Positions 14,058 through 21,940 of a stretch of 22,082 nucleotides of DNA are shown here, one piece after another. The stretch lies in the NCBI GenBank assembly GCA_964515195.1, contig CAZETK010000057.1:1-22082 (forward strand). The letters are read 5' to 3'. Source of the DNA: Ga0074139 sp964515195 (GTDB taxonomy: Bacteria; Bdellovibrionota; Bdellovibrionia; Bdellovibrionales; Bdellovibrionaceae). Positions within the stretch are counted from its first letter, which is position 1, and every line of letters starts with the position of its first letter. A program made the position numbers and the translations under genes. The notes below the pieces were generated by a model. It ran no database searches. It saw only the letters and a program-made list of their open reading frames with translations, and was not told the origin of the DNA.

Positions 14058-15418
14058 CAGATAATCTCGAGGATTTCGATCCCCACCTTCCAACCGTCGC
14101 CAGCTCCCAGAGTGACAAACACGTCACCGGACTTCAAAGACTGCGCAATATTAACGGCAATTTTTTCGCCTTTTGGAAGATAGAACTTATTATTATGCTT
14201 AAGTTCTTGCACCAACCGCTCTGCGGTAATTCCTTCAATGGGGCTTTCACCAGCAGGGTAAATGTCAGTTACATAGATCCCATCGCACTGTGAAAAACAT
14301 TGTGTGAATTCATGCCAGCAACTTTCGGTACGGGAGTAACGATGGGGCTGAAACATGACGACAATACGTCGATCAGGATACTTTTCCCGAAAAGCAGACA
14401 AAGTTGCTCTTACTTCTGTTGGGTGATGCCCATAATCATCATATACAAGAACGCTTTTCTTCTCGCCTTTAAACTGAAAGCGACGATCGACGCCTTTAAA
14501 TCCGATTAATCCATCTCGGCAATTTTTAAAGGAAAGACCCGCTTCTAATCCGACTATGATGGCGGCACAGGCATTCAGGGCGTTATGACGCCCTGGAAGC
14601 ATCACTTGAAAGGACCCTAGCTCCTTCTGTTGACCTGTTTTGTGATCCAAATGAAACAGTTGATAGTTTCCATTTCCACCACGAATTTGAAAATCATTTT
14701 TTGGATCAAAACCATAAAGCACAAGCCGCTTAGGAAAATTTTGAAACAATTCGCGAATTGTGGGATCGTCTCCACAAGCAATTACACAGCCATAAAAAGG
14801 CACGCGCATCGCGAATTCATAGAAGGAGCGTTGCAAATTTTCAAAAGTTTTGAAGTGATCCAGATGATCAGAATCGATATTGGTGATCACAGATATTTCA
14901 GGAGAAAGTTTATGAAAGCTACCGTCACTTTCGTCAGCCTCGGCAATCAACCATTCCCCTTGTCCTAGAAAGGCCGTCGAGCGGATCGTCTCGAGCCGTC
15001 CTCCCACTACAATTGTCGGGCTTAAGTTGGATTGCAAAAAAATGGATGAGGTCAAACTGGTCGTTGTGGTTTTACCATGAGTTCCCGCAATGGCCACTCC
15101 CCGCTTCAATCGCATAATCTCAGATAAGGCTTCTGCCCTTGGAATCAAGGGAATGCCACGAGAGCGGGCCTCGACAATCTCGGGGTTTTGAAAACTGATT
15201 GCGCTAGAATAAACAACCACATCAGGCTCTCCCACCTGTTCAGGTCGGTGACCCAAATAAACTTGAATTCCCATTTCTTTTAAACGTCTGGTATTGGTAT
15301 TCTCTTGAAAGTCACTTCCTGAAACGAAGGCTCCCATGTTATGAAGAAGCTCCGCGAGCCCACACATCCCAATCCCGCCGATACCGACAAAATGAAATTT
15401 TGAATTCTTAAGACGCAA
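14057..15418 (-). CDS. murC: UDP-N-acetylmuramate--L-alanine ligase MurC
   Basis: The protein has 453 residues, normal for MurC, the cytoplasmic ligase adding L-alanine to UDP-MurNAc. The N-terminal Rossmann motif is FVGIGGIGMCGLAELL (10-24), the ATP-binding P-loop is GTHGKTTT (112-119), and the central domain has ADESDGSF and NIDSDHLDHF, typical of the family. The C-terminal domain starts with DDYGHHPTE. The start codon is TTG (15418-15416), supported by AGGGGA five bases upstream; no ATG or GTG fits better. It is separated from murG by 28 bases and overlaps murB by one base. Confidence 0.96.
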   Translation of the reverse strand: MRLKNSKFHFVGIGGIGMCGLAELLHNMGAFVSGSDFQENTNTRRLKEMGIQVYLGHRPEQVGEPDVVVYSSAISFQNPEIVEARSRGIPLIPRAEALSEIMRLKRGVAIAGTHGKTTTTSLTSSIFLQSNLSPTIVVGGRLETIRSTAFLGQGEWLIAEADESDGSFHKLSPEISVITNIDSDHLDHFKTFENLQRSFYEFAMRVPFYGCVIACGDDPTIRELFQNFPKRLVLYGFDPKNDFQIRGGNGNYQLFHLDHKTGQQKELGSFQVMLPGRHNALNACAAIIVGLEAGLSFKNCRDGLIGFKGVDRRFQFKGEKKSVLVYDDYGHHPTEVRATLSAFREKYPDRRIVVMFQPHRYSRTESCWHEFTQCFSQCDGIYVTDIYPAGESPIEGITAERLVQELKHNNKFYLPKGEKIAVNIAQSLKSGDVFVTLGAGDGWKVGIEILEII

Positions 15419-15446
15419 TGTCGTCCCCTAACCTAGAGATTTATAT

Positions 15447-16538
15447 CTAAAGTTCCTTCATCAAGGTTTCTGCCATGACTTCCGCCGCTCTAGGTGTATA
15501 AAACCGATGAGCTTTTTCACCCATGACCATGGCTGCTCTAGGGTTGTTTTTAAACTTTTCAAGAACCGAAAGCAACGATTCGGCGTTTAAATCCTTCTGC
15601 AAAATCATATAGGCGGCGTCTTCTTTGACCAAGGCTTCCGCGTTTTTTCTTTGATGGTCGTCGGCGGCCCACGGTAAAGGGATAAAAACAGCGGGTTTTC
15701 TGCAAGCGGCCACCTCAAAAACCGAGCCTGTTCCCGAGCGGCATACCACTATATCAGCCCAGGAAAGATGCTCAGCCATATCATGTAAATATTCGTAGGG
15801 AGTGACAAAATTTAGGTTAGAATAGGCCTTTTTACACTCTTCAAAGTCGTGCTTTCCAGTCTGATGGCGAATATTGAATTCAGAAAACTCCTGCGCCCGA
15901 CTGGTAAAAGCTCTCAGTAAAATTGAATTCACAGTTCGGGCTCCCTGGCTGCCACAAAAAATTAAAACGTTGAGTTTTGAATCGCCGATCGTTTTGGCTT
16001 TGTGGGACAAGGCTTCGATTTCTTTACGAATGGGAAGTCCGACTCGCTGAACTTTATCCTGCCCCTTTAAAAGATCAAGAGCGCCCTCAAAAACGACAAA
16101 TATCTTTCTCACAAACGGCGACAGCCATCGATTGGCCATACCTGGATGAGCATTAGGCTCCCAAATCGCCGTGGGAATTCCCATTAAAGCGCCGGTCAGA
16201 ACCACCGGCCCCGAAACGAATCCCCCTACGCCTAAAATAACTTTTGGTTTAAGTGTTCGCAGAAGGCGAAAGCAGCTCCAAAATGCAAATGGAAGTCCCA
16301 GTAGAGTTTTGATTCGAGATTTCCATGAAGATCCCGCCATATTGAGCCTGCCTACAGCCACTAAATGAAGTGGAATATGGTGGGTCGGCACAATGGTGTT
16401 CTCCATTCCCTCTGGAGCCCCCACCCAATGCACTTCGGCTTCCGGATTAAATTCTTTAATCGCTTCAACCACGGCGAGCCCAGGGTAGATATGTCCCCCT
16501 GTTCCTCCACCTGTGATGACGTAAACTTCTCGTGTCAT
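15447..16538 (-). CDS. murG: Lipid II-forming GlcNAc transferase MurG
   Basis: The protein has 363 residues, standard for MurG, the GT-B glycosyltransferase that adds GlcNAc to lipid I at the cytoplasmic membrane face. The first glycine-rich loop is GGGTGGHIYPG (10-20). A second, FCGSQGAR, begins the C-terminal domain, and the UDP-GlcNAc region contains CRSGTGSVFE and PLPWAADDHQRKNAE. The ATG is preceded by AGGAA six bases away. It lies between ftsW (46-base gap) and murC in the usual dcw order. Confidence 0.96.
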   Translation of the reverse strand: MTREVYVITGGGTGGHIYPGLAVVEAIKEFNPEAEVHWVGAPEGMENTIVPTHHIPLHLVAVGRLNMAGSSWKSRIKTLLGLPFAFWSCFRLLRTLKPKVILGVGGFVSGPVVLTGALMGIPTAIWEPNAHPGMANRWLSPFVRKIFVVFEGALDLLKGQDKVQRVGLPIRKEIEALSHKAKTIGDSKLNVLIFCGSQGARTVNSILLRAFTSRAQEFSEFNIRHQTGKHDFEECKKAYSNLNFVTPYEYLHDMAEHLSWADIVVCRSGTGSVFEVAACRKPAVFIPLPWAADDHQRKNAEALVKEDAAYMILQKDLNAESLLSVLEKFKNNPRAAMVMGEKAHRFYTPRAAEVMAETLMKEL

Positions 16539-16584
16539 TTGATTTCCTAATTCACAAGATTATGAATTCACTATGACAAAAAAA

Positions 16585-17721
16585 TCAACCTGTACGACCT
16601 TTGATAATACGAGCCACTTTTATGCGACTAGGACTAGGTTGCATAATCTCCCGCTCAAGTCTCAGCATCAGTCCGAACATAAGACATGAAGCCACCAACG
16701 AGCTTCCTCCATAGCTTAAAAAGGGAAGTGCCATTCCCTTCGTCGGAAGTAAGCCCATCGACATTCCTGCATTGATAATCACCGTCAAACCAAAAGTTAA
16801 AGCCACTCCCAAGGCCATGGCTTTTTTAAATCGGTCCTCTGTTTTAAGAGATAACTGAAAACATCTGAAGATCAAAAATGCATAAAGGCTTAGGACTACA
16901 AGTATCCCTATAAATCCCATCTCCTCACCCAGAACGGCCAGTGTGAAATCGGTATGGGCTTCCGGTAAAAAGAAAAGTTTCCCCTGCCCCTGACCCAAGC
17001 CTGTTCCCCAGATTCCGCCCGAATGAAAGCTCAGCATGCTTTGTACAACCTGGAATCCGCGATTCTGGGCTTCAGACCAGGGGTCCAGAAAGGCCATCAC
17101 CCGAGCCTTTCGGTAAGGCACGTTCATCACAAGAAAATAGAAAGCGGGAACCGCCGTGGCTATAGAAGCTATGATCACGGCCCACGGAAGTCCAAAGACA
17201 AAAAGAAGGCCAAACCCAACAGCCATAATTAAAACGAAGGTCCCAAAATCAGGCTGTTTTAGAATTAAAACTAATGGCAATGCGACCAACAAAAGCCAGG
17301 TCAGGCTGCGCTTCAACTCGAACTTCTGCGATCTTGCGATAAATGTTGCGACTAGAAGGACAAAGCTGATTTTCAAAAGTTCGGACGGCTCAATACGGAA
17401 ACCAAGGGGCATCTGAATCCAGCGGTAGGCGCCGCCCACCTTCACTCCCACCCCCGGGACCATGGTCAGCAAAATAAGAAAGGAGGCACCAACCCAACTC
17501 ATCCATCCAAATTTTCGGATCCACTCAAAGGGCAGACTCGCAGCGCCCCCCATAACCACTAATGAAAATAGGGCAAAGACAATCTGCCTTTTAAAAAAAA
17601 ACAGACCGTCATTGTAAGTATCAATGGCAAAAACGTAGCTCGAACTATAGACCTGGACGACACCAATGCCTAGAAGCGCGAGAACCGTCAGCAAAAGACT
17701 CGAACTAAGATATCGTGTCAT
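16585..17721 (-). CDS. ftsW: Division peptidoglycan polymerase FtsW (SEDS family)
   Basis: A 378-residue integral membrane protein with about ten helices. SEDS signatures are GGAYRWIQ (96-103), a PSELLK segment after it, KQPDFGT, GTGLGQGQGKLFFLPEAHTDF (which holds the aspartate thought to be catalytic) and PFLSYGGSS near the C-terminus. Position between murD and murG supports FtsW rather than RodA. It polymerises lipid II into septal glycan. The start codon follows directly after the TAG of the upstream lipoprotein gene, with no intervening base, so translation is probably coupled to it. Confidence 0.95.
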   Translation of the reverse strand: MTRYLSSSLLLTVLALLGIGVVQVYSSSYVFAIDTYNDGLFFFKRQIVFALFSLVVMGGAASLPFEWIRKFGWMSWVGASFLILLTMVPGVGVKVGGAYRWIQMPLGFRIEPSELLKISFVLLVATFIARSQKFELKRSLTWLLLVALPLVLILKQPDFGTFVLIMAVGFGLLFVFGLPWAVIIASIATAVPAFYFLVMNVPYRKARVMAFLDPWSEAQNRGFQVVQSMLSFHSGGIWGTGLGQGQGKLFFLPEAHTDFTLAVLGEEMGFIGILVVLSLYAFLIFRCFQLSLKTEDRFKKAMALGVALTFGLTVIINAGMSMGLLPTKGMALPFLSYGGSSLVASCLMFGLMLRLEREIMQPSPSRIKVARIIKGRTG

Positions 17722-18129
17722 CTACAAACTTGAAGTGCCGTTTTGGTTTTCGGTATCTTCCCTCAAAGGAGTTGAAGATTTTCTTTCAACTGGACGCTGG
17801 ACCTTAGCCTGGGCTCTTTTCATAGAGCAGCAGTAAACTAGTCCGTGAACCTCTGACGCATTTTTATAATTAGAAACTGAATAGGGCTTATCAGGATCAC
17901 ATTTGGTAGCCATGGCCAGGTTCAATTCTAATTCTATTTCTTTAAATTTATCACCATTGACAAAATCACAATAGAGTCCACTTTGTGTGGCGACTTTTTC
18001 CCTTAGTGCCTGTTTTTTTTTGTTGGAAGAACACCCTGCCAAAGCCCCGAATGCAACTGCAAAAACCAGGGCCATCTTTAAGGCGACGGCGGAAGTCACA
18101 TTCGTTGTTAGACGTCCATGTCGTAACAT
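17722..18129 (-). CDS. Small lipoprotein of unknown function inside the mur operon
   Basis: A 135-residue protein. The N-terminus is longer than usual and basic (MLRHGR), then a hydrophobic core and lipobox LAGC with C33 as the lipidated cysteine. GAGGT four to five bases before the ATG supports this start; M19 would be a shorter alternative. The mature part has four more cysteines (C54, C77, C100, C101), which could form two disulfides in the periplasm, and a Ser/Thr/Glu-rich tail from about residue 115. It lies between murD and ftsW, where dcw clusters usually have no gene, and its stop codon abuts the ftsW start. Co-transcription with division genes suggests a cell-envelope role, but I do not recognise the family. 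Confidence 0.8.
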   Translation of the reverse strand: MLRHGRLTTNVTSAVALKMALVFAVAFGALAGCSSNKKKQALREKVATQSGLYCDFVNGDKFKEIELELNLAMATKCDPDKPYSVSNYKNASEVHGLVYCCSMKRAQAKVQRPVERKSSTPLREDTENQNGTSSL

Positions 18130-18167
18130 ATTTACCTCATTTGAAGATGGTCGCTACTTATTGAAGA

Positions 18168-19589
18168 TTAGCGAAATTTACGCACAATCTCCTTAAAGTA
18201 TTCACCTCTCTCTTCATAGCTGTCAAACATGTCAAAGCTTGGACAACCAGGACTTAGCAAAACTGTATCCCCAATCCTCGACTTTTGGTAAGCGATCAGA
18301 ATAGCTTCTTCAAAAGTTCCGATCAGGAAGCACTCTGTGTAATCTCCCAGTTCACGATTGATTCGTTCTTTGGCTTCGCCCACTAAAATAAGAGTTTTCA
18401 CCTTTCGCTTCACAAGATTGCGAAGTGGCTCAAAGTTAATATTGGTTTCTTTTCCGCCCATGACTAAAATGATATTTTCATCAAATGTATCAAGGGCTCG
18501 CATAACAGCGTGTACGTTTGTGGCTTTCGAGTCGTTGTAAAACTTCACGCCTCCGACTTTCCGGACATATTCGATGCGATGAGGAAGCCCGCGGAAGTTA
18601 TCGATAACATTTTGAATAGCTTCGTGTTTAGCCCCGTGTTCGCGGGCAACTAGAATAGCGGCCATTAGATTTTCAATAGTATGGTCGCCCTTCATCTTCA
18701 TATTTTTAATGGAATAATACTCAACATCGGGGCCAGTTCTAATCTTAATAAGATCTTTCGGAAGCCGAGGATCGTTGTCCATGTTCCCATTAATAGCCCC
18801 ACCGATTTCACCCAAAATTTGGGCTTCATACTTTTTTTGTTGGCGTGAAAAGTAAAAAATTCGACCACGCTGAACAGCTGGATCCCGGGCCAACTCAACA
18901 ACAGCATTATCATCTGCATTCAAAATGGAAACTGTAGCCTGATTGGTATTTTTAAAAATCCGGCGCTTTGCGTTCACATACTCTTCCATAGAGCGGTAAC
19001 GATCCAAATGATTTTCTGCTAAATTGGTAAATACAATGTTCATGGGATTAAAATTAACCACATGATCCAACATAAAACCTGAAACTTCGACAACGACTAC
19101 TTGAGCCTTTTCCTCAAGACGAAGATACTCGGAAAGTGGCTTTTCATTGGCACCACCAACCCAGCACTTGATACCCGACTCCATCAGAAAAGCGTCTATC
19201 AGGCGCGCTACAGAAGTTTTGCCGTTCGTTCCCGTAATGCCGACCATAGGCTCTTTGATAAAGCCTTGAGCGAACTCAAACTCTCCTGTGATCTTGACAC
19301 CTTGACTGCGAGCATATTCAAAAATCTTCAAATTCGAAGAAACGCCCGGAGAAAGAATCACCAGATCCTGCTGAAGAAATGTTTTGGGAGAATGGCTTCC
19401 CAGTTCAAACTTGATGGGCAGACCGTCAACCAGTTCCAGTTGGGCTGACAGCTCCGGCTTAGATTTATGATCCGTTACAGTGACTTGGGCACCATGTTGA
19501 GTTAAAAAATGACAGAGTGACACTCCTGTCTTACCAAGGCCAACCACTAAAATTCGTTTATCTTTGAGCTCAGACACTTCGTGATACAT
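18168..19589 (-). CDS. murD: UDP-N-acetylmuramoylalanine--D-glutamate ligase MurD
   Basis: The protein has 473 residues, slightly longer than E. coli MurD. It adds D-glutamate to UDP-MurNAc-L-Ala. The N-terminal nucleotide-binding region is LVVGLGKTGVS (14-24), and LSPGVSS near 79-85 is typical of MurD. The ATP loop is ITGTNGKTS (118-126), and NLAENHLDRY and YNDSKATNVHA mark the central and C-terminal domains. GAGAGGT precedes the ATG. It is 9 bases from mraY and 38 from the small lipoprotein gene. Confidence 0.96.
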   Translation of the reverse strand: MYHEVSELKDKRILVVGLGKTGVSLCHFLTQHGAQVTVTDHKSKPELSAQLELVDGLPIKFELGSHSPKTFLQQDLVILSPGVSSNLKIFEYARSQGVKITGEFEFAQGFIKEPMVGITGTNGKTSVARLIDAFLMESGIKCWVGGANEKPLSEYLRLEEKAQVVVVEVSGFMLDHVVNFNPMNIVFTNLAENHLDRYRSMEEYVNAKRRIFKNTNQATVSILNADDNAVVELARDPAVQRGRIFYFSRQQKKYEAQILGEIGGAINGNMDNDPRLPKDLIKIRTGPDVEYYSIKNMKMKGDHTIENLMAAILVAREHGAKHEAIQNVIDNFRGLPHRIEYVRKVGGVKFYNDSKATNVHAVMRALDTFDENIILVMGGKETNINFEPLRNLVKRKVKTLILVGEAKERINRELGDYTECFLIGTFEEAILIAYQKSRIGDTVLLSPGCPSFDMFDSYEERGEYFKEIVRKFR

Positions 19590-19598
19590 AGAACCTCT

Positions 19599-20681
19599 CT
19601 ATCTTAACTTTAAAGTCGCCAAACACAGAACTGCCAAAAGTATGGATATAATCCAGAAACGCACGATGATTTTCGTTTCCGTCATTCCGCCGATTTCAAA
19701 GTGGTGGTGTAAAGGAGCCATTTTAAAAATTCGCTTCCCCGTCAATTTGAAAGAAGCCACCTGGCCGATCACGGATAAAGCCTCCACCACAAAGATTCCG
19801 CCTAATAAAATCATCAATAACTCATTCTTGGTCATAACAGCCAACATCCCCAGAAAGCCCCCTAAGGACAGGCTTCCCACATCCCCCATAAAAACTTGAG
19901 CTGGATAAGTGTTAAACCATAAAAATCCCAAGCCTGCTGCTACCATACATGCGGCTACCGGGGCCAACTCGCCTGCCCCAGCGATATGCGGAATTTGTAA
20001 GTATTGGGCAATGGAAAAGTGGCCGACTATGTAGGCAAACAAACCCAATGTGCTGGCCGAAATTATCACAGGGACAATAGCTAATCCATCCAGTCCATCT
20101 GTCAGATTGACAGCGTTGGCTGTTCCCACGATCACAAGAGAGCCAAAAATGATATACCAATAGCCTAAATCAAAAACGATATTTTTGAAAAAAGGGACAT
20201 GAACCTGCGTGGAGAAATCGAAAAAGCGAATTAAGCAGAATAGGGCAACCCCTGCGATCAAGAACTCTCCGAGCAGCCGGACGCGGCCCGATAAACCCTT
20301 CGAATTTTTTTTGCTGACCTTGAGATGATCATCGATATACCCGATTAAGCCAAAACCCCAAGTCACCGCTAAGGTGGACCAGACTAAGGGATTGGACAAA
20401 TCAATCCACATAAAAATCGGCAGAATCAAACTAAAAAGAATAAGCCCGCCTCCCATCGTGGGAGTGCCCGCTTTTATCTTATGGGTCTGAGGACCATCAT
20501 CTCGAATTGCCTGACCAAAATGTTTTTCTTTTAACTTCCGGATGTACTGAGGCCCCCACCATAAGCAAATAAAAAATGTCGTGAAGAAGGCCAGAAAGCT
20601 TCTTAGGGTGATATACCTAAAGATATTAAGAATAGAAAATTCGTCGGACAGGTTGTAGAGCCATTGATAAAGCATAGACAT
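19599..20681 (-). CDS. mraY: Phospho-MurNAc-pentapeptide translocase MraY
   Basis: A 360-residue, ten-helix membrane enzyme that makes lipid I from UDP-MurNAc-pentapeptide and undecaprenyl phosphate. The catalytic aspartates D117/D118 (IDDHLK) and D267 (FMGDVGS) match the known positions closely. KAGTPTMGG (70-78), NLTDGLDGLA (192-201) and PLHHHFE near the C-terminus are the other family signatures. The start has only a weak ribosome site; ATG codons occur at residues 1 and 3. It is the first gene of the mur operon, behind a sigma70-type promoter, and murF, which often precedes mraY, is not next to it. Confidence 0.96.
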   Translation of the reverse strand: MSMLYQWLYNLSDEFSILNIFRYITLRSFLAFFTTFFICLWWGPQYIRKLKEKHFGQAIRDDGPQTHKIKAGTPTMGGGLILFSLILPIFMWIDLSNPLVWSTLAVTWGFGLIGYIDDHLKVSKKNSKGLSGRVRLLGEFLIAGVALFCLIRFFDFSTQVHVPFFKNIVFDLGYWYIIFGSLVIVGTANAVNLTDGLDGLAIVPVIISASTLGLFAYIVGHFSIAQYLQIPHIAGAGELAPVAACMVAAGLGFLWFNTYPAQVFMGDVGSLSLGGFLGMLAVMTKNELLMILLGGIFVVEALSVIGQVASFKLTGKRIFKMAPLHHHFEIGGMTETKIIVRFWIISILLAVLCLATLKLR

Positions 20682-20727
20682 TAGGACTTAGCATAGGCCA
20701 GAACGCCGAATCAAGTAGATATTGCTA

Positions 20728-20756
20728 ACTATATGGAATAACAGAGTTTTTAGCAA
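20728..20756 (-). promoter_or_regulatory. Sigma70-type promoter of the mraY-murB operon
   Basis: On the minus strand, TTGCTA (20756-20751; four of six -35 bases) is followed by a 17-base spacer and TATAGT (20733-20728; five of six -10 bases). Transcription would begin near 20721, about 40 bases before the mraY ATG, and after the end of the upstream gene. Spacing and match are good for a call made by eye. Confidence 0.6.
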
Positions 20757-20789
20757 GGCCCATCGCCAACTCGAGGGCCCAGCGAATGA

Positions 20790-21401
20790 CTACATAAAGG
20801 AGTCACCCTTCACGCACACTACATATATTCCGCGGGAAAGCTTCTCGCGTAAAATCACCTTGCTGGCCAATGCGGGTGTCAGCTCTTTTGGATTTATTTT
20901 ATCAATAGCCAATGATTCCAATGTTTCTGCCAAGCTCTGAACACGAGGCTCGCCCGAGGAACCTTCTGAAAAAACGATAAATTTATCAGTGCCGACTAAG
21001 CCGGCCTTTGTATAATCTCCCTCTTGTTCCATAAACCAGAAAGCAAGCATCTTTTGACCTGAATAATTTATCTCATAGCCAGTTCTATCAATATAGATCC
21101 CTAGGAAGCCCATGAAGTAAGTATCAAAAAAAGTCGGCAGGGTCCACCCACTTCCTAACTTTGAGCACTCGGCGTAAGCATCATTAAAGTTTTTAGCTCT
21201 AGTGCCCATAGCAAATAGTTTCCTTTTCCCGTCAACTGATCGAACCTCTACAGCTTCATTGAGATTGACGCTTCCATCCGTCAATCTCAATGCCCCAGAT
21301 TGTCTCCATGAAGCGGTCTTGTAGGGCGTGAATTCGTCAGCCCATGCCCCAGATGAGGCTAAGGCCACAAGAAGTAAAACTAAATTCAATTTCATAATCA
21401 T
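20790..21401 (-). CDS. Secreted protein of unknown function (C-type-lectin/DUF1566-like motif)
   Basis: About 203 residues from the ATG at 21401. The frame is open from a TTG at 21431, but AAAGGGAG lies just upstream of the ATG at 21401, and a second ATG at 21395 (nine bases from it) gives a textbook signal peptide, MKLNLVLLLVALASSGAWA. The exported part contains DAYAECSKLGSGWTLPTFFD, which resembles the A-x-x-C-x-x-L-G-x-G-W-x-L-P-T motif of DUF1566 and C-type-lectin-like secreted proteins. A second cysteine occurs near the C-terminus (YVVCVKG) and could pair with it. The family link is tentative. It lies upstream of mraY on the same strand but has its own candidate promoter and does not look like a cell-wall gene. 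Confidence 0.78.
   Translation of the reverse strand: MIMKLNLVLLLVALASSGAWADEFTPYKTASWRQSGALRLTDGSVNLNEAVEVRSVDGKRKLFAMGTRAKNFNDAYAECSKLGSGWTLPTFFDTYFMGFLGIYIDRTGYEINYSGQKMLAFWFMEQEGDYTKAGLVGTDKFIVFSEGSSGEPRVQSLAETLESLAIDKINPKELTPALASKVILREKLSRGIYVVCVKGDSFM
21257..21292. repeat. Perfect 14-bp inverted repeat inside the 20790 gene
   Basis: CATTGAGATTGACG (21257-21270) and its exact reverse complement (21279-21292) are separated by eight bases. It lies about 110-145 bases into the coding sequence and would form a strong hairpin in the mRNA. No T-run follows on either strand, so it is not a classical terminator. Confidence 0.85.
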
Positions 21402-21533
21402 GGTCTCCCTTTGATAATAAGAAGCCTTCAACGTAAGCTGAGAAGGTCCTAGAACTTACAACTCAGATTCTTTGGTCAGGTAAGGTGATTGCGAGAACTG
21501 TTCCAGTCGCATCTCAAGGTTTAATTCGATCTG

Positions 21534-21563
21534 ATATTAAGAAAATATGTATGAATTAGACAA
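21534..21563 (-). promoter_or_regulatory. Possible promoter for the 20790 gene
   Basis: On the minus strand, TTGTCT (21563-21558) is followed by an 18-base spacer and TAATAT (21539-21534), each four of six to consensus. The leader would be about 125 bases. The rest of the 21432-21618 gap shows nothing recognisable. Weak evidence, by eye. Confidence 0.3.
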
Positions 21564-21618
21564 AGTGACATTAAGAAGTCAATACGTGTCCGTGAGGCTT
21601 ATATTGCTATGAAAATCT

Positions 21619-21940
21619 TCACTTCATGTAGTCAACAATAACAACACCGGGTCGGCCCGGTTGAGGCGACTTCGAGGTCCCAAAGATTGTTGTGGCCGGA
21701 AAGACGCCACCGACGGTTGGTTGCGAAAGACCACCCGGCGTGAAAGCGTGTCCTGTTGCAAAGTCATCGCCTCCACTTCCAAAGCCCAAAGGAGTCTTGC
21801 CCCCTGGATAGGTTCCAGAATTAATAGTGGGACTTGCATACACAACGGAGCCCGAATTGCCTACGCCGACACCATCCCCCCCGCAACGCCCCGGACCGTC
21901 CGCTCCAGTTGTGCCCGAACCAACAGCGCCTGGAAATGTA
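21619..21940 (-). CDS. Glycine-rich tail-fibre-like protein, C-terminal part
   Basis: The minus-strand frame ends at the TGA at 21619-21621 and stays open to the window edge, but beyond about 21940 the plus strand encodes another protein, so the genuine part is about 107 residues. It is rich in Gly, Pro, Ser and Thr, with runs such as CGGDGVGVGNSGS and FGSGGDDFATG, and ends in GRPGVVIVDYMK. That kind of ending (G-x-x-GVVIV-x-Y) is common at the C-terminus of phage tail-fibre-like and other glycine-rich surface proteins. A GTG at 21843 could start a short version, but the composition continues upstream of it, so the gene is more likely cut at the 5' end. The function is not certain; an exposed or secreted structural role is plausible. 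Confidence 0.55.

Noticed and set aside
14058..14093. Longer MurB starting at TTG 14093
   Set aside because: It would overlap murC by 37 bases and add an uncharacteristic MEGGDRNPRDYL leader; the ATG at 14057 sits on the murC stop and matches family N-termini.
20722..20756. Inverted repeat TTGCTAA...TTAGCAA upstream of mraY as a terminator or operator
   Set aside because: Only a 7-bp AT-rich stem with a 21-base loop and no T-run; it overlaps the -35 and -10 hexamers and is probably incidental.
21613..21940. Plus-strand open frame leading into the livH fragment as its true N-terminal part
   Set aside because: The frame is open but its translation is rich in Arg, Cys and Ser, has no membrane helices, and is antisense to a convincing glycine-rich protein.
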